A stretch of DNA of 64,000 nt from Yarrowia lipolytica (lineage: Eukaryota; Ascomycota; Dipodascomycetes; Dipodascales): NCBI RefSeq assembly GCF_001761485.1, contig NC_090774.1, forward strand, positions 2,480,001 to 2,544,000, read 5' to 3'. The position numbers were made by a program, and so were the translations under genes. Below are positions 33,243 to 43,458 of the stretch, piece by piece. Position 1 is the stretch's first letter, and every line of letters begins with the position of its first letter. The notes under the pieces are model-generated. The model did no database searches. It worked only from the letters and a program-made list of their open reading frames with translations, and was not told the DNA's origin.

Positions 33243-34088
33243 ATGGCCTCACCTACTGACTCCACCTTCACTTGTCCTTCGACTTGTGTCTCCATCAACA
33301 CAACCCCTGGGGTGCTCCTCGACAAGAAGGAGCCCATCGCCACCATCGAGCCCCCCAGCATCAACCGGGTGCTCTCGACTCTCAACGACTCGCGAAAAGA
33401 GCAGTTCATTTCGCGGCTCGTCGAGTCGGCCGTGTGGATCCTCGAGACTATCTGGCCTGCCACCTCCCGAGTGGGCGAGATCCAGGGCCAGTTCCCTGGC
33501 GGCTCGTCCTCGGTCAGATCGATTTCACTCAAGCGGTTTATTCAGGAGGTTCTGCGGCGCTCCCGCTCCTCCTTCTCCACACTGCACGTGGCTCTCTACT
33601 ACCTTGTGCAGCTCAAGCCTCAGATCATTGCGCTTTCCCGTAATCGTTCCTCTGAGCCCAAGAACCCCGCCGGCAAGGTGAACATTCTCTCCTGTCCCCG
33701 GCGGTGCTTCCTCTCCTCCCTCATGGTGGCCGACAAGTTTCTGCAGGACCGGAATTTTAGCGCCCGAGCATGGGCCAAGATTTCGGGGCTCCAGGCCTCG
33801 GAGCTTTCTACTAACATGTTGGACTTTCTCAAGGCTCTCGACTGGAAGACCTTTGTTGCCGGCGACGTTTACGCCCAATGGAGTGAGCTTCTGTTCGAGA
33901 ACGCTCTCCTGGACATGCCTGAGGAGGAGCTCAACCCCCCCACTAACGGATATGAGGAAGTCTCTCCCGTGACTGTTTACACCCCCGCTGCGTCTCCCGT
34001 TTTCGGCGAGAGCGAGTTCAGCAGAGCAGTCCTCAAGCGATCGTTTGATGAAGATGACGCTCGTCAGACAAAGAGACGTAATATTTAA
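33243..34088 (+). CDS. PCL5: Pho85-type cyclin, PCL5-like
   Basis: 281 residues from ATG 33243. Seen: a cyclin box across residues ~90-205, with SLKRFIQEVLRRSRSSFSTLHVALYYLVQLKP, then CPRRCFLSSLMVADKFLQDRNFSARAWAKISGL and ELSTNMLDFLKALDWKTFV (given here as consecutive blocks of the same domain). RRSR, FLSSLMVADKFL and WAKISGL resemble Pcl5 of yeasts more than other Pcl cyclins. The C-terminus ends in a basic stretch (RQTKRRNI). Known role of Pcl5: it directs the Pho85 kinase to phosphorylate Gcn4 and so trigger its degradation, while being itself induced by Gcn4. Two consensus Gcn4 boxes upstream agree with that loop. The exact paralogue assignment is less sure than the cyclin call. Confidence 0.8.
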   Translation: MASPTDSTFTCPSTCVSINTTPGVLLDKKEPIATIEPPSINRVLSTLNDSRKEQFISRLVESAVWILETIWPATSRVGEIQGQFPGGSSSVRSISLKRFIQEVLRRSRSSFSTLHVALYYLVQLKPQIIALSRNRSSEPKNPAGKVNILSCPRRCFLSSLMVADKFLQDRNFSARAWAKISGLQASELSTNMLDFLKALDWKTFVAGDVYAQWSELLFENALLDMPEEELNPPTNGYEEVSPVTVYTPAASPVFGESEFSRAVLKRSFDEDDARQTKRRNI

Positions 34089-35399
34089 ATGCATTGTATC
34101 ATATTATTATAGGGCGAGATGGTACTGTGGTAATGGTAGTGTTCCAGTGACCTGTTAGTCGGGGATGAGTGAATGCTCTGCTAACGTGGCATTAAAAAAA
34201 AAAAAAAAACACCACCGGAAATTTACGGGCAATGTTTACGACCTCCGATGGGCGTCTATTGGTCGTGGTCAAGGCTCATCGCTGTGAGTCATCCTAAAGT
34301 TTGGTGGAAGAAAGTGGAAGGAGTCGGATGTACAGGCGTTCGAAAGAGCTGCGAATCGGAGCCGATAGGGCGTGGAAAGATGGGAGCTCCAGGATAAAGA
34401 CTCGGTGATTACTCGGGGTTGAGCTGGACTACGTTTGAAGACAGTTATTTGTTGTATAGTATTGTGGTGAGAGAAAGTAATTAGTTGAGGAGAGCAGAAC
34501 CGAAGTTGGTGATGTTTGGATGTGAGTCAGGGGGCTCTACAAGTATTTGGAAGGAATAGTCTTATCATTTGTCCTTGTTATTTTCATTATCATATTAGTA
34601 TTGTTCCGATTTCTTTGCCATTGCTTCTCTAATTATATACGAGAACATGCCATGCTTGCTTCCAACCAATTCCAACGTCTCAGTTACATTTCGGTTAATA
34701 CATACGAGACATAATTACTTCCAGATGGAGAGCATAAGGTTCCATTGATAGTAAAATAAGGTTATCAGGGATGAGGTGATACAGGACCAAAGTGTCGATT
34801 GGCTGTCCAGCCTGGTCGCGAGTTGCGGTGTAGAATCGAACAGAAAAAAAGAGGGAAAGCGGATTTTGAAGACCAAAAAGGTACAACGAAGACCAGCTGA
34901 AGATAGTTAGAGACAATCATGCGACCCGGGACCTGACTCATTAGAAGGCTCGACTTGCTGCTATACACATGTGGGCGCTTGGGTCCTTGGGATGAGTAAT
35001 TTAATTTTAGAGATGACTCTACATGAAAGTTCAGTCATGGTTGTGATAACAGAACAATGGAGTGACACGGGCGCGGAACACGGCAAGCGATATCGCAGGA
35101 CGTTATTTGGTGGGGTAGATGCGTCATTTTAGATGGTGTCTTGGTGATTCATAACATGTCATCATTGTGTATAGCGATGTCGGGGGTATGGCAATGTCGG
35201 TAATGGCGATGTCGGGATGCAGCTTTCAACGAAGAGTCACCATAAGGCACTACAATACAGGTTGATACTGTGCTCTGTCTACAACAAAAGAAGTAATACA
35301 AGAAATAAATTAGAATATGGAAAGACCGGCCTTTTTATACCGGTATGCAAAAAGTGTTGTAAGCGGAATACTTACCATGGTGTAGGTGGTCAAAGGCAC
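34089..35399. other. Convergent gap PCL5-GH17 gene with three Gcn4-type boxes
   Basis: 1.3 kb between two 3' ends, without a supported gene. It has a 16-base A run (34194-34209) and three TGASTCA words (34285-34291, 34523-34529, 34934-34940), unexpected in a region where no annotated promoter should lie. Confidence 0.55.
34194..34209. repeat. A16 homopolymer
   Basis: Sixteen uninterrupted A residues about 100 bp after the PCL5 stop. Confidence 0.9.
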
Positions 35400-36739
35400 T
35401 TACTGAAGAATGTTAATGATACCAAAATGCTGCTCAACGTTGTAAGGACCGGGGGCCTTCCAGAAGTCGTTGTACATGGTGAAAAAGGTGCCGTAGCCAT
35501 TGAGGGCCTTGAGCAAAGAGTTGATGGCAATTTCCTGGTTCTGGGGAGTAGGAACATTGTTGCCGTTGGTGTTACCAGCAGAAGGGTAGCCTGTCTCGGT
35601 GACAAAAACAACCTTGTTGTTACAAGTCTTCTGAGTAAGAGCCATCTCGTCCAGAGCAAACTGGCCGGCGGTCTCAGGAGACTGTTGGGGGTTGAAGTAG
35701 GCGTGAGAGTTGATCCCAACGTAGTCGAGCTCAGGGCCAGTGCACAGCTCGGGGTGGGTGGTGTAGGAGACAGCAGGCTCGGCGGTGGTGACCTGTCCCT
35801 GGTATCCAGCAGCCTTGAGCTGACTCTTGACCTGGCCGATCTTTCCAAGGAGTTGCTGGGGGCTGACGTAGCCGGCAATGATAGCCTCATTTCCAACAGT
35901 GATAGAGTCAATCATACCCCAGGCCTGGTTCTGCTGGACCCAGTTAATGAACTCCTGGACACCAGAGTCAATGGAGTCAACTCCGTCGGGTCCGATCCAG
36001 AAACCCTGGTTGATCTTGAGACCAAGCTGCTTAGCGGCAGGTTCAATGGTCTGGACAGAGCCGCAGTCAGTGCCGTAGACACGGATCACCTTGATACCCT
36101 TGGCGACGATCTCCTTGAGGTCCTTCATGACCTCGTCCATAGTCTTGCAGGACGAGTCGTCGTTGTAGGGCGAGTAGGTGAGCGAGTAGGGCAGAATTCC
36201 GTTGGGCGTGAAAGTGGGAGTGGCCTCCGCAGCAGAAGAAGAGGTGGAAGAGGGCTCGATAACAGAAGTGGAAAAGGTGGTAGGGGCAGGCTGGGGAGAG
36301 GGGGCAGCGTCAGAGGTAGTCTGAGGGGCAGGAGGGCAGGAAGGGGGCAGGAGGGGCATGGGAAGTGGGCTGGGGAGGCAGGAGAGGACCTCAACGGGGT
36401 TGGGCTGAGGGGCAGGGGGCGGGCTCAGTAGGTTGAGGAGGAGGGAGCAGGAGGAACCTGAGATTCAGGTCCAGGAGCAGGGGCAGGGCGGGAGCAAGAG
36501 GCGGGGGTAGGCTCGGGCTGGGGAGCGGGGGCAAGGAGCAGGTTCTTGGCCAGCAGTTGACAGTAACGGCGGGGGCCCATGACAGTGTTAGTGACTATGA
36601 CAGCGTCAGCAGTGTGGGTTCGAATAACGACTCGGGGTTCTCGCTTGTGGAGGAGGTTGTTATCATTAGGGTGGGCCTGACGATGAACAGGGGCAGCAGA
36701 CACAGCAGCCAGCAGGGCAATGAGAGTGGTAAATTTCAT
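35400..36739 (-). pseudogene. GH17 cell-wall glucanase (SCW4/SCW10/MP65 type), frame broken in Pro-rich linker
   Basis: The N-terminal frame begins at ATG 36739 with a signal peptide (MKFTTLIALLAAVSAAP) and a Kex2-like KR site (LLHKREP), then a Pro/Ser linker, and stops at TGA 36425-36427. The catalytic domain lies in another frame, open from 36464 to the TAA at 35400, with no signal of its own. The frames overlap by 40 nt in C-rich low-complexity sequence, and PAP-type codons appear in all three frames of the linker, suggesting more than one small indel. No GTGAGT/CTAAC intron explains it. The GH17 domain itself looks intact: acid/base Glu in SITVGNEAI (codon 35886-35888) and nucleophile Glu in VFVTETGYPS (35595-35597). 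Known role: wall-bound 1,3-beta-glucanase/transglycosylase. Homopolymer sequencing error is a real alternative to a true pseudogene. Confidence 0.7.
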
Positions 36740-38883
36740 GTTTAAAGGGAGTGTGTAACAGTGGAATTTGTGTTAAAGAATGTGGTTGTCAAATGAGTGA
36801 CGATAGTGGGTGTAGTGAGCAACGATTTAATGAATGTATAGGCGTAGAGCCAGGGTGTAAAGAATGTAGAGCGTAGGGACTATGCCGTGCTGTAAGCGAG
36901 TGAAAGAGAGTGGACGAACGAAGACTGTTGGTTTTTCATGGTAGTCCATCGTCAGTATATATACTGCTCTTCACTTTCCTTCAGGGCTGGGTCATCCGAC
37001 CCTTCGCAGAATACGAGCAGGGTCTTTGTTCTCAACCGTTTGGGACAATATTACTAGGATAGAAGTAATATCTGACCGTCCGAGAGCCCCTGATGTTTCC
37101 GTTTTGGGCCGCTGGCCACCAGCACCTTGTGACAAGCGCATGGCGCAGGTATAAGACATGGGGTGGGGTGTGTGGTTCAACGGCGATTGGGTTTTTCCAG
37201 AGCTTCCATATTGGCGATGAGCGAACCAGCCCCGTTGAGAGGAGTGCATATTAGTGAAGTTTAATTGTAGGTTAAATGGGTGGGTAACAAGGAGAGGAGC
37301 CATTGATATAAATATTTGACACGTGTGAAAGAGAAGTCAATGAGGTGGAGATGCTTGTAACATGATTGCTGGGGGCTGGATGTCGGTGTTTAATGTCTTG
37401 TAGCTGCTGTGATTGGATATACTGCTGTACTGTGTGGTGGTGGTGTCAGTGCGGTCTGAACGTGCCGTTGTGCAATAATTATGAGTGTGAGACAGGAGAT
37501 GGCATTGTGTTCCGTATGATATTAACGCAGGGTGGTAATAATGCTCGATTGGAGACGATTTGATATAACGGGGGACCTAGAGATAGCCATTAGTGCTAGC
37601 ATCGCGTCCTGTGGAAGGTGTAGTACATACACCGGTGCGGCTCACGGGTTGCTGCGCATACTGCACGCCTACTTTTGGCCGCTTGTCCCAGACTGTGGTT
37701 CGCACCAGCCCAATGAGAGCATCCTAGAGGCGTAGAGGCAGTATGTACAAAGCTGCCATTCGGTTCCTTGGTCATTATTGGTGCGAACATACATCCTGTA
37801 CGGTCGTGGAGTGCATGGTTTAGCAGAATCTCTGACGAATGTGTTTCAATAATTACTGTATCTAAAGCTATCGAGTGGCAGATCATAGACATGCCATAAT
37901 AATAGAATATTACGCTAGAGTACATACTGTGTCTACAATTACACACTCTACTATAGGGTCCTTGAAGATCTCATCGATCGGCGACATGTCGCAAGAAACA
38001 GCTGGCTTGGCAATCGATGCAGACGGATAGGTGGTGGGGTTGGTTGGCGTTTCGGGACGAGCCCGAGTGAGGAGGAGCGCAAGGTCTTGTTGAGGGTTTA
38101 CGCACAGCTGAGGATTGTGTAGACTCTCAAGTGGAATTCAACACTGTCAACTATTATTTCTTTAAAATTGATAGCATCTTTGTTTTACCATCGGGCCATC
38201 CATAAGACATCATATTACAAGCATCACTTACACATGGTACCGGAAAACCAGCTAACACACACTATAGCCCCTCCCCCCCTGAACATTCCAGACAACTTCC
38301 CCATTTGTGTCCCCCAACCAACCTCTTTATGGTATGTACTAATTTACTATGTTCTGTGTGTTCGGTATGAAACTCCCTCAACACGTGACACCCGCGAGCC
38401 AATAAACGCCTGTTAGATGATGTGTCAGCGAAGTCCTTAATAGTAACAAATAATCCAATTAAAACCGAGAATAAAAAGAACACCTCATTTCCAACTTCCC
38501 CCATCATTGTCCCTCTTTTGTCATATTCCTTTTCTCCAAAATCCCCCTGTTCAAAGTCGAACCACCCCGCGGTCGAACCACCATGTGAACCTTACGCGTG
38601 TACATGCTGAGCCGAATAATTATACGGACATATGTCAACTGGAGGCCGAAGGAGATGGTGAGTAGTGAAACGACGCAATCGAACCAGCAGACACAGCCGA
38701 ATAAATAGACCGTTTTATAAACACCAACGCCTGCACTCCAACTTGCCCCCAAAATCGCATCCTCCCTTGCATCTGGACCTTAACGCAAAAATAAAGTGCA
38801 AAGGGCGGGTGTACACTTCAGAGGTTGGCATCATCAGTATTACTGTGTACCTGAACGAGCAGTCCAGACTCTCACCACACACC
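36740..38883. other. Divergent GH17 gene - delta-8 desaturase interval
   Basis: 2.1 kb with both promoters. A CACGTG lies near 38385. A Pro/Thr-rich pseudo-frame continues upstream of the desaturase ATG but has no methionine context. No other gene was seen. Confidence 0.55.
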
Positions 38884-40491
38884 ATGTCCTACAAGACCCG
38901 CAAAGAGGTGCTTCCGCGGTCGGAAATTGAGGCGCTCATCGCCGACGGCCACCACATTGTCATCTACAACGGCAAGGTGCTCAAGCTGGACAACTGGCTC
39001 GATCGTCACCCTGGAGGAGACATGGCCATTTTCCACGTGGTTGGACGGGACGCCACCGACGAAATCAACGCATACCACAGCGACGAGGCCCTGGCCACCA
39101 TGGGCGCCTACCAGATTGGAATCACTGGCGAAAAAATCTGGGAAAACTTTCTGCCACCTATCCAGGGAGGAGTGTTTCGAAAACGGGGCAGTATTGCTGC
39201 AGATGAGGGCATTTCGCTGTCCAGCAGCGCATCCAGCTCATCACAGGAGGCAGTGACTCAGAAACCCGCGCCCATTTTTACGAACGAACAAATTCTCAAG
39301 GCGGAAAGACTTAAGCTCATCGAGGAGGACGAGAACAGACAGCTCCAGCATGACCTTGAAATCTTTCCCTCTCTCGACTACAACACCCAGACGGAGATTG
39401 GAACAAAGTACAAGGCCCTGTACAAGCGTGTCGAGGACGCTGGCTTGTTTGAACCCAATTACAGAGGCTACTTCAGTGACTTTCTTCGAATCTCTACCAT
39501 GTTCAGTCTGTCATGGTACCTGTTTGACAAGTCCATGTTCCTCTCCGCCATTTGTCTGGGCATGGGCTGGCACCAGCTAGTCTTCATTGCTCATGATGCC
39601 GGCCACATTGGTATCACCCATGGCTACCAGATGGACAACTGGATCGGAATGACCATTGCCGCTTGGATTGGAGGTCTGTCTTTGGGCTGGTGGAAGCGAA
39701 ACCACAACGTGCATCACATTATTACCAACGACCCTGTGCACGACCCCGATATCCAGCATCTTCCCGTATTTGCTGTATCCAACCGATTCTTCTCGTCAGT
39801 CAAGTCCACCTACTATAACTGTGTGCTCAAGTACGACATCTTCGCTCGATACCTCATTCCCTTGCAGCACATGACCTACTACCCCATTTTGTGCCTGGGT
39901 CGATTCAACCTTTACGCTCTGTCATGGGGCCATGTGCTTCTTGGAAGAGGCCCTCGACACGGTAAGGCTGCGTGGTTCCGATGGTACGAGCTCATGGGAC
40001 TCTCCTTCTTCGCGTACTGGTTCTTCTACCTCATTGTGTACAAGAGCATTCCCACTGCCGGCCAGCGATGGATGTATGTGATTGTGTCGCACGTTGCTAC
40101 TATGCCTGTTCATGTGCAAATCACTCTGTCGCACTTTGCTATGTCCACCCAGGACCTGGGTCTGTCGGAGTCCTTTGCCCAGCGACAACTGCGAACCACT
40201 ATGGACGTGGATTGTCCTGCCTGGCTCGACTTCTTACATGGAGGTCTGCAGTTCCAGGCCATCCACCACCTGTTCCCTCGAATGCCCCGACACAACTTGC
40301 GAAGGGCACAGCGGTACGTGCTTGAGTACTGCAAAGATATTGGCGTGGAGTACCATATCTACGGCTTTGTGCACGGCAACCAGCACGTGATTGGTAAGCT
40401 GGGCGAGATTGCCAAGCAAGCCGAAATCTTCCGTGACTGTGAGCGACATCTTCGAGAGGAACATGTTGCTGAGATGACTGAGGCCAAGTAG
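38884..40491 (+). CDS. SLD1: Delta-8 sphingolipid (sphingoid base) desaturase
   Basis: 535 residues from MSYKTRKEVL at 38884. The frame is open 219 nt further up, but that text is not conserved and contains no family sequence. Seen: an N-terminal cytochrome b5 domain with heme motif HPGG (residues 42-45), a Ser-rich linker, membrane spans, and three histidine boxes: HDAGH (237-241), HNVHH (274-278) and QAIHH (458-462). The Gln in place of the first His of box 3 marks front-end/delta-8 desaturases. Known role: introduces a trans-8 double bond into the long-chain base of ceramides destined for glucosylceramide, at the ER, with electrons passed by the fused b5 domain. S. cerevisiae lacks this gene. 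Confidence 0.92.
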   Translation: MSYKTRKEVLPRSEIEALIADGHHIVIYNGKVLKLDNWLDRHPGGDMAIFHVVGRDATDEINAYHSDEALATMGAYQIGITGEKIWENFLPPIQGGVFRKRGSIAADEGISLSSSASSSSQEAVTQKPAPIFTNEQILKAERLKLIEEDENRQLQHDLEIFPSLDYNTQTEIGTKYKALYKRVEDAGLFEPNYRGYFSDFLRISTMFSLSWYLFDKSMFLSAICLGMGWHQLVFIAHDAGHIGITHGYQMDNWIGMTIAAWIGGLSLGWWKRNHNVHHIITNDPVHDPDIQHLPVFAVSNRFFSSVKSTYYNCVLKYDIFARYLIPLQHMTYYPILCLGRFNLYALSWGHVLLGRGPRHGKAAWFRWYELMGLSFFAYWFFYLIVYKSIPTAGQRWMYVIVSHVATMPVHVQITLSHFAMSTQDLGLSESFAQRQLRTTMDVDCPAWLDFLHGGLQFQAIHHLFPRMPRHNLRRAQRYVLEYCKDIGVEYHIYGFVHGNQHVIGKLGEIAKQAEIFRDCERHLREEHVAEMTEAK

Positions 40492-41144
40492 ACGGGGGTG
40501 ATGGATTAGCTTGAATTAACGGAGATGATCCCAAAGGAACGACCCAACTGAATATTATTTATGATTACCTATACTGGAGAAAAACCTGAAACAGACTTGT
40601 GCTGTACATACAGTAGCCATTGTACAAGTACGCGGTACGAGTAGATCTATCAGTAGCTTACGAACACAGCGTAAATGTACATAGTGCGTTACGTAGTGCG
40701 TCGTGTGATTGATACTGGTACATCATATTAATTGCAGGGAATCATGTGCCATAATTATGACTTCCACGGCATGTAATAAGATGAACCGTGCTTGTTCCGC
40801 TACCAGTACCGAGTAGCCGAGACCAAGCATGAACAGTAACAGGCTCTAACTAGATTGATGTGTTGCTAGACATTGTAGTTGTACAGGCTACCATACTTTC
40901 TAAATCTCCAATTATACCGAATTAGTGTCTTAGAAACAGAATATCCCCATGCGGTATATACCATAAGCCTTACTTCCAGGCAATTCTTCTCTAGACTGCA
41001 AAGCGGTCTTCCTCCCATCATTACTTGGAACCTCCCATCAAAACTCTTTTCAAGTGTAGATGAAGATGCACCTCAACTTAAATCCATTATTTATCCAAAC
41101 AAAAAAATCACACCCTTTCCTGTGAGACGGCCTGCCTTTCCATA
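40492..41144. other. Intergenic region SLD1-ULP1
   Basis: 650 bp with no gene. It contains GTAC words (TGTACAAGTACGCGGTACGA at 40621-40640). Confidence 0.6.
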
Positions 41145-43340
41145 ATGACGTCGCTGTACTCGGGGAACCTGCCGAAATTCGATCCCCAACAACCACGATA
41201 CAACGGAACGCGCAAAACAAGCCACTACGACAGTCTGCGCAAAGATAGCAACTCTCACCACGACGACCCCTTCAACCCCTCCACTAACCGCCCAGACCGC
41301 GTCTTTACCCCCAATAAGAGCCTTGTCAGCTATAGAGACGACTTTCCGCGCCAGCAGGTACAAGAGCGGACCTTTTCGGGCAACAAAGGCGCTCTCGATC
41401 TACCTCTACACGGCTCTCTGACGGCTAACCAGAAACGGTCCTATCTCGAGGCATTCAACGTGATAGGAGAAACAGGACATTCAAAACCGCCACCTCAGTC
41501 TCTGTACTACCAGCCCGAAGATAACTCGCTGCTGGCTGTACAAAACCACTTTGATCCCATTGTCGATCATCCCACCATGGATACAGTCAAACATATTGCT
41601 CTGGAGGCGTGCAAGAACCTGTGGAGAGGCACCAGTCTGCTGTTTTTCGCGCTCAGAGCCAGTGTGGCCTTTGCATACAATGCAGTATATACCTCCGACA
41701 CCAAACGACGCAGGGTGTCGAATCCCAACACGAATCAGGGCGAGTTCGCAGAATCAGACGCCAGACTGAACCACTACCTGGCCCAAAACGCCCATGAAGA
41801 GGGCCAGGACGTGGAACTGGAGATTATCGGATCTCGACAGGTGGAACAGTACCCTAGTCGAGTCCCTGGAGCCTTTGTGGACCATCAATACGACGACTAT
41901 TATTCCAAGGCTGCTCCCGAGCAAATGAGAGCCGCCAAGGCAAGCACATCGGTCCAGGAGCCACCACAGGCGCACCTGAGGTCGTCCAACAACAGTTACG
42001 ACGATTCGCTGCATTTCAACGGCTCCTTTGCCGCTTCCTCACCTCATTTCAAACCCAGCAAGTCGCTGCAAGACGAATTTGAGTCTATCGACGCCTCCAA
42101 CCAGTCCTTCACTCCCATGAAGCTGCCCAAGCGAACTGCGGCTTCTACGGTAGCGGCCGAAAACGTTCTCAAGCCAAACAGAGTGCCTTCCTATGGTACC
42201 ACATTTCTGCAGAGACCTCTCGAAGGCCCTGTTGTCGGCCAGAAGCCCAACAAGAAGTTCACCGAGCGTCTTTACAACGCCTTTTCCGGAAACTACAAGC
42301 CTCCCCCTACGGTTGTGCCTGAAACATCGTTTGATGCGTCTCATCTGGAGTCTCAGGATCGAACTCAGTCTGTTTTCTCTGCTTGGAGCAACAAATCCGG
42401 TGCTGTTGACCATGATGATGAGGTGGAGGATGCCAGGCAGAGACACGCTGCCCAACTGTACCGACAACACCAGGCTGAGCTGGAGCAATCACTGCAGGAG
42501 GCTTCTCGGATGGACTTCAAGGAATCCTACGAGGTGCTGGAGGCCCGACGACAGCAGATCCAGGAACAGATTGAGCGACAAAAGGCCCAGGCCGAGGGCC
42601 GACCGGTGCGAAGTAAGAAGGCACCCGGAGCGTTTTTGGACCTGACGTCCGAGCAGCTCAAACAGGTCGACGACCTGTGGCGGTCTTCGCCTCACAATGT
42701 GATCATCGACAAGTTCCGAATTGATCTCAAGGGCGACGATATCCACAAGCTCAAGGACGGCCGATGGCTCAACGACAACGTGATCAACTTTTACTTCGCC
42801 ATGATCACCGAGCGGTCCAAGAAGGCAGAGGGAAAGTTGCCAGTCATTGGGTGCATGGTTACGCAGTTCTTCAAAAACCTGCAGGAAAAGGGCTACTCTG
42901 GGGTTGCCCGATGGGCCAAGAGAGCCGGAATCGACGTAACAAAGGCCGATTACGTCTTTTTCCCTCTCAACTTGAACAACAACCATTGGTGTTTGGCCGT
43001 TTTGGATAACGTCAATAAGCAGATTCGACAGCACGACTCCCTTAACGGAGACGGAACTAGAAACCTGCACATCATCAAGGACTATCTTCGTCAGGAGGCC
43101 GAGAAGATGCATCCAGGTTCGGGGGGTATGTTTGACGAGTACGAGATTGTGCCTCGAGCAGAGTCCCCCCAGCAGTTTAATGGAGTTGACTGTGGTGTGT
43201 TCACGTGTCAGAACATCGAGCTCATGGCGCGAAACGCCCCTCTCAACTACTCACAGGAGGATATGCCTACGATTAGAAGGCGAATCGTATATGAGGTTTG
43301 TACGGCAGAGTTTCTGACTCATGCCCAGGGTAAGCTATAA
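41145..43340 (+). CDS. ULP1: Ulp1-type SUMO protease
   Basis: 731 residues from ATG 41145. Seen: a long, poorly conserved N-terminal half (in yeast it tethers the enzyme to nuclear pores), a helical Arg/Glu/Gln-rich segment near residues 425-485, and a C-terminal peptidase C48 domain from ~500. The catalytic residues are present at family spacing: H614 (NNNHWCLAVLD), D631 (RQHDSLNG), Q677 and C683 (QQFNGVDCGVFTCQN); H-to-D is 17 and Q-to-C is 6 residues, as in yeast Ulp1. Known role: trims the SUMO precursor to its Gly-Gly end and removes SUMO from targets; essential in yeast. The 3' end converges on YME2 with only 118 bp between stops. Confidence 0.95.
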   Translation: MTSLYSGNLPKFDPQQPRYNGTRKTSHYDSLRKDSNSHHDDPFNPSTNRPDRVFTPNKSLVSYRDDFPRQQVQERTFSGNKGALDLPLHGSLTANQKRSYLEAFNVIGETGHSKPPPQSLYYQPEDNSLLAVQNHFDPIVDHPTMDTVKHIALEACKNLWRGTSLLFFALRASVAFAYNAVYTSDTKRRRVSNPNTNQGEFAESDARLNHYLAQNAHEEGQDVELEIIGSRQVEQYPSRVPGAFVDHQYDDYYSKAAPEQMRAAKASTSVQEPPQAHLRSSNNSYDDSLHFNGSFAASSPHFKPSKSLQDEFESIDASNQSFTPMKLPKRTAASTVAAENVLKPNRVPSYGTTFLQRPLEGPVVGQKPNKKFTERLYNAFSGNYKPPPTVVPETSFDASHLESQDRTQSVFSAWSNKSGAVDHDDEVEDARQRHAAQLYRQHQAELEQSLQEASRMDFKESYEVLEARRQQIQEQIERQKAQAEGRPVRSKKAPGAFLDLTSEQLKQVDDLWRSSPHNVIIDKFRIDLKGDDIHKLKDGRWLNDNVINFYFAMITERSKKAEGKLPVIGCMVTQFFKNLQEKGYSGVARWAKRAGIDVTKADYVFFPLNLNNNHWCLAVLDNVNKQIRQHDSLNGDGTRNLHIIKDYLRQEAEKMHPGSGGMFDEYEIVPRAESPQQFNGVDCGVFTCQNIELMARNAPLNYSQEDMPTIRRRIVYEVCTAEFLTHAQGKL

Positions 43341-43458
43341 TCTATGGCGATAATGTATATTTTTATTCATGGCAATATTGCTAAGTGTAGTAAGTACAGA
43401 GCGAATACTACTGTACAGACAATTCCTTATATCAATGCTATTCAATTATATCACCGTT

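Noticed and set aside
34155-34164. TTAGTCGGGG, one base from the Yarrowia-type telomere repeat
   Set aside because: Single copy in a chromosome-internal gap; no array, so it is not evidence of a telomere or fusion.
35217-36431. 404-codon frame antisense to the GH17 gene
   Set aside because: It is a shadow of the GH17 coding strand; the GH17 domain with both catalytic Glu residues is clearly the real reading.
36425-36464. Programmed ribosomal frameshift linking the two GH17 frames
   Set aside because: No slippery site of a known type is evident, and linker-like codons occur in all three frames, which fits plain indels or sequencing error better.
38665-38883. 73-codon N-terminal extension of the delta-8 desaturase
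   Set aside because: Composition is unlike a targeting signal, and the b5 domain begins a few residues after the ATG at 38884 as in the family.
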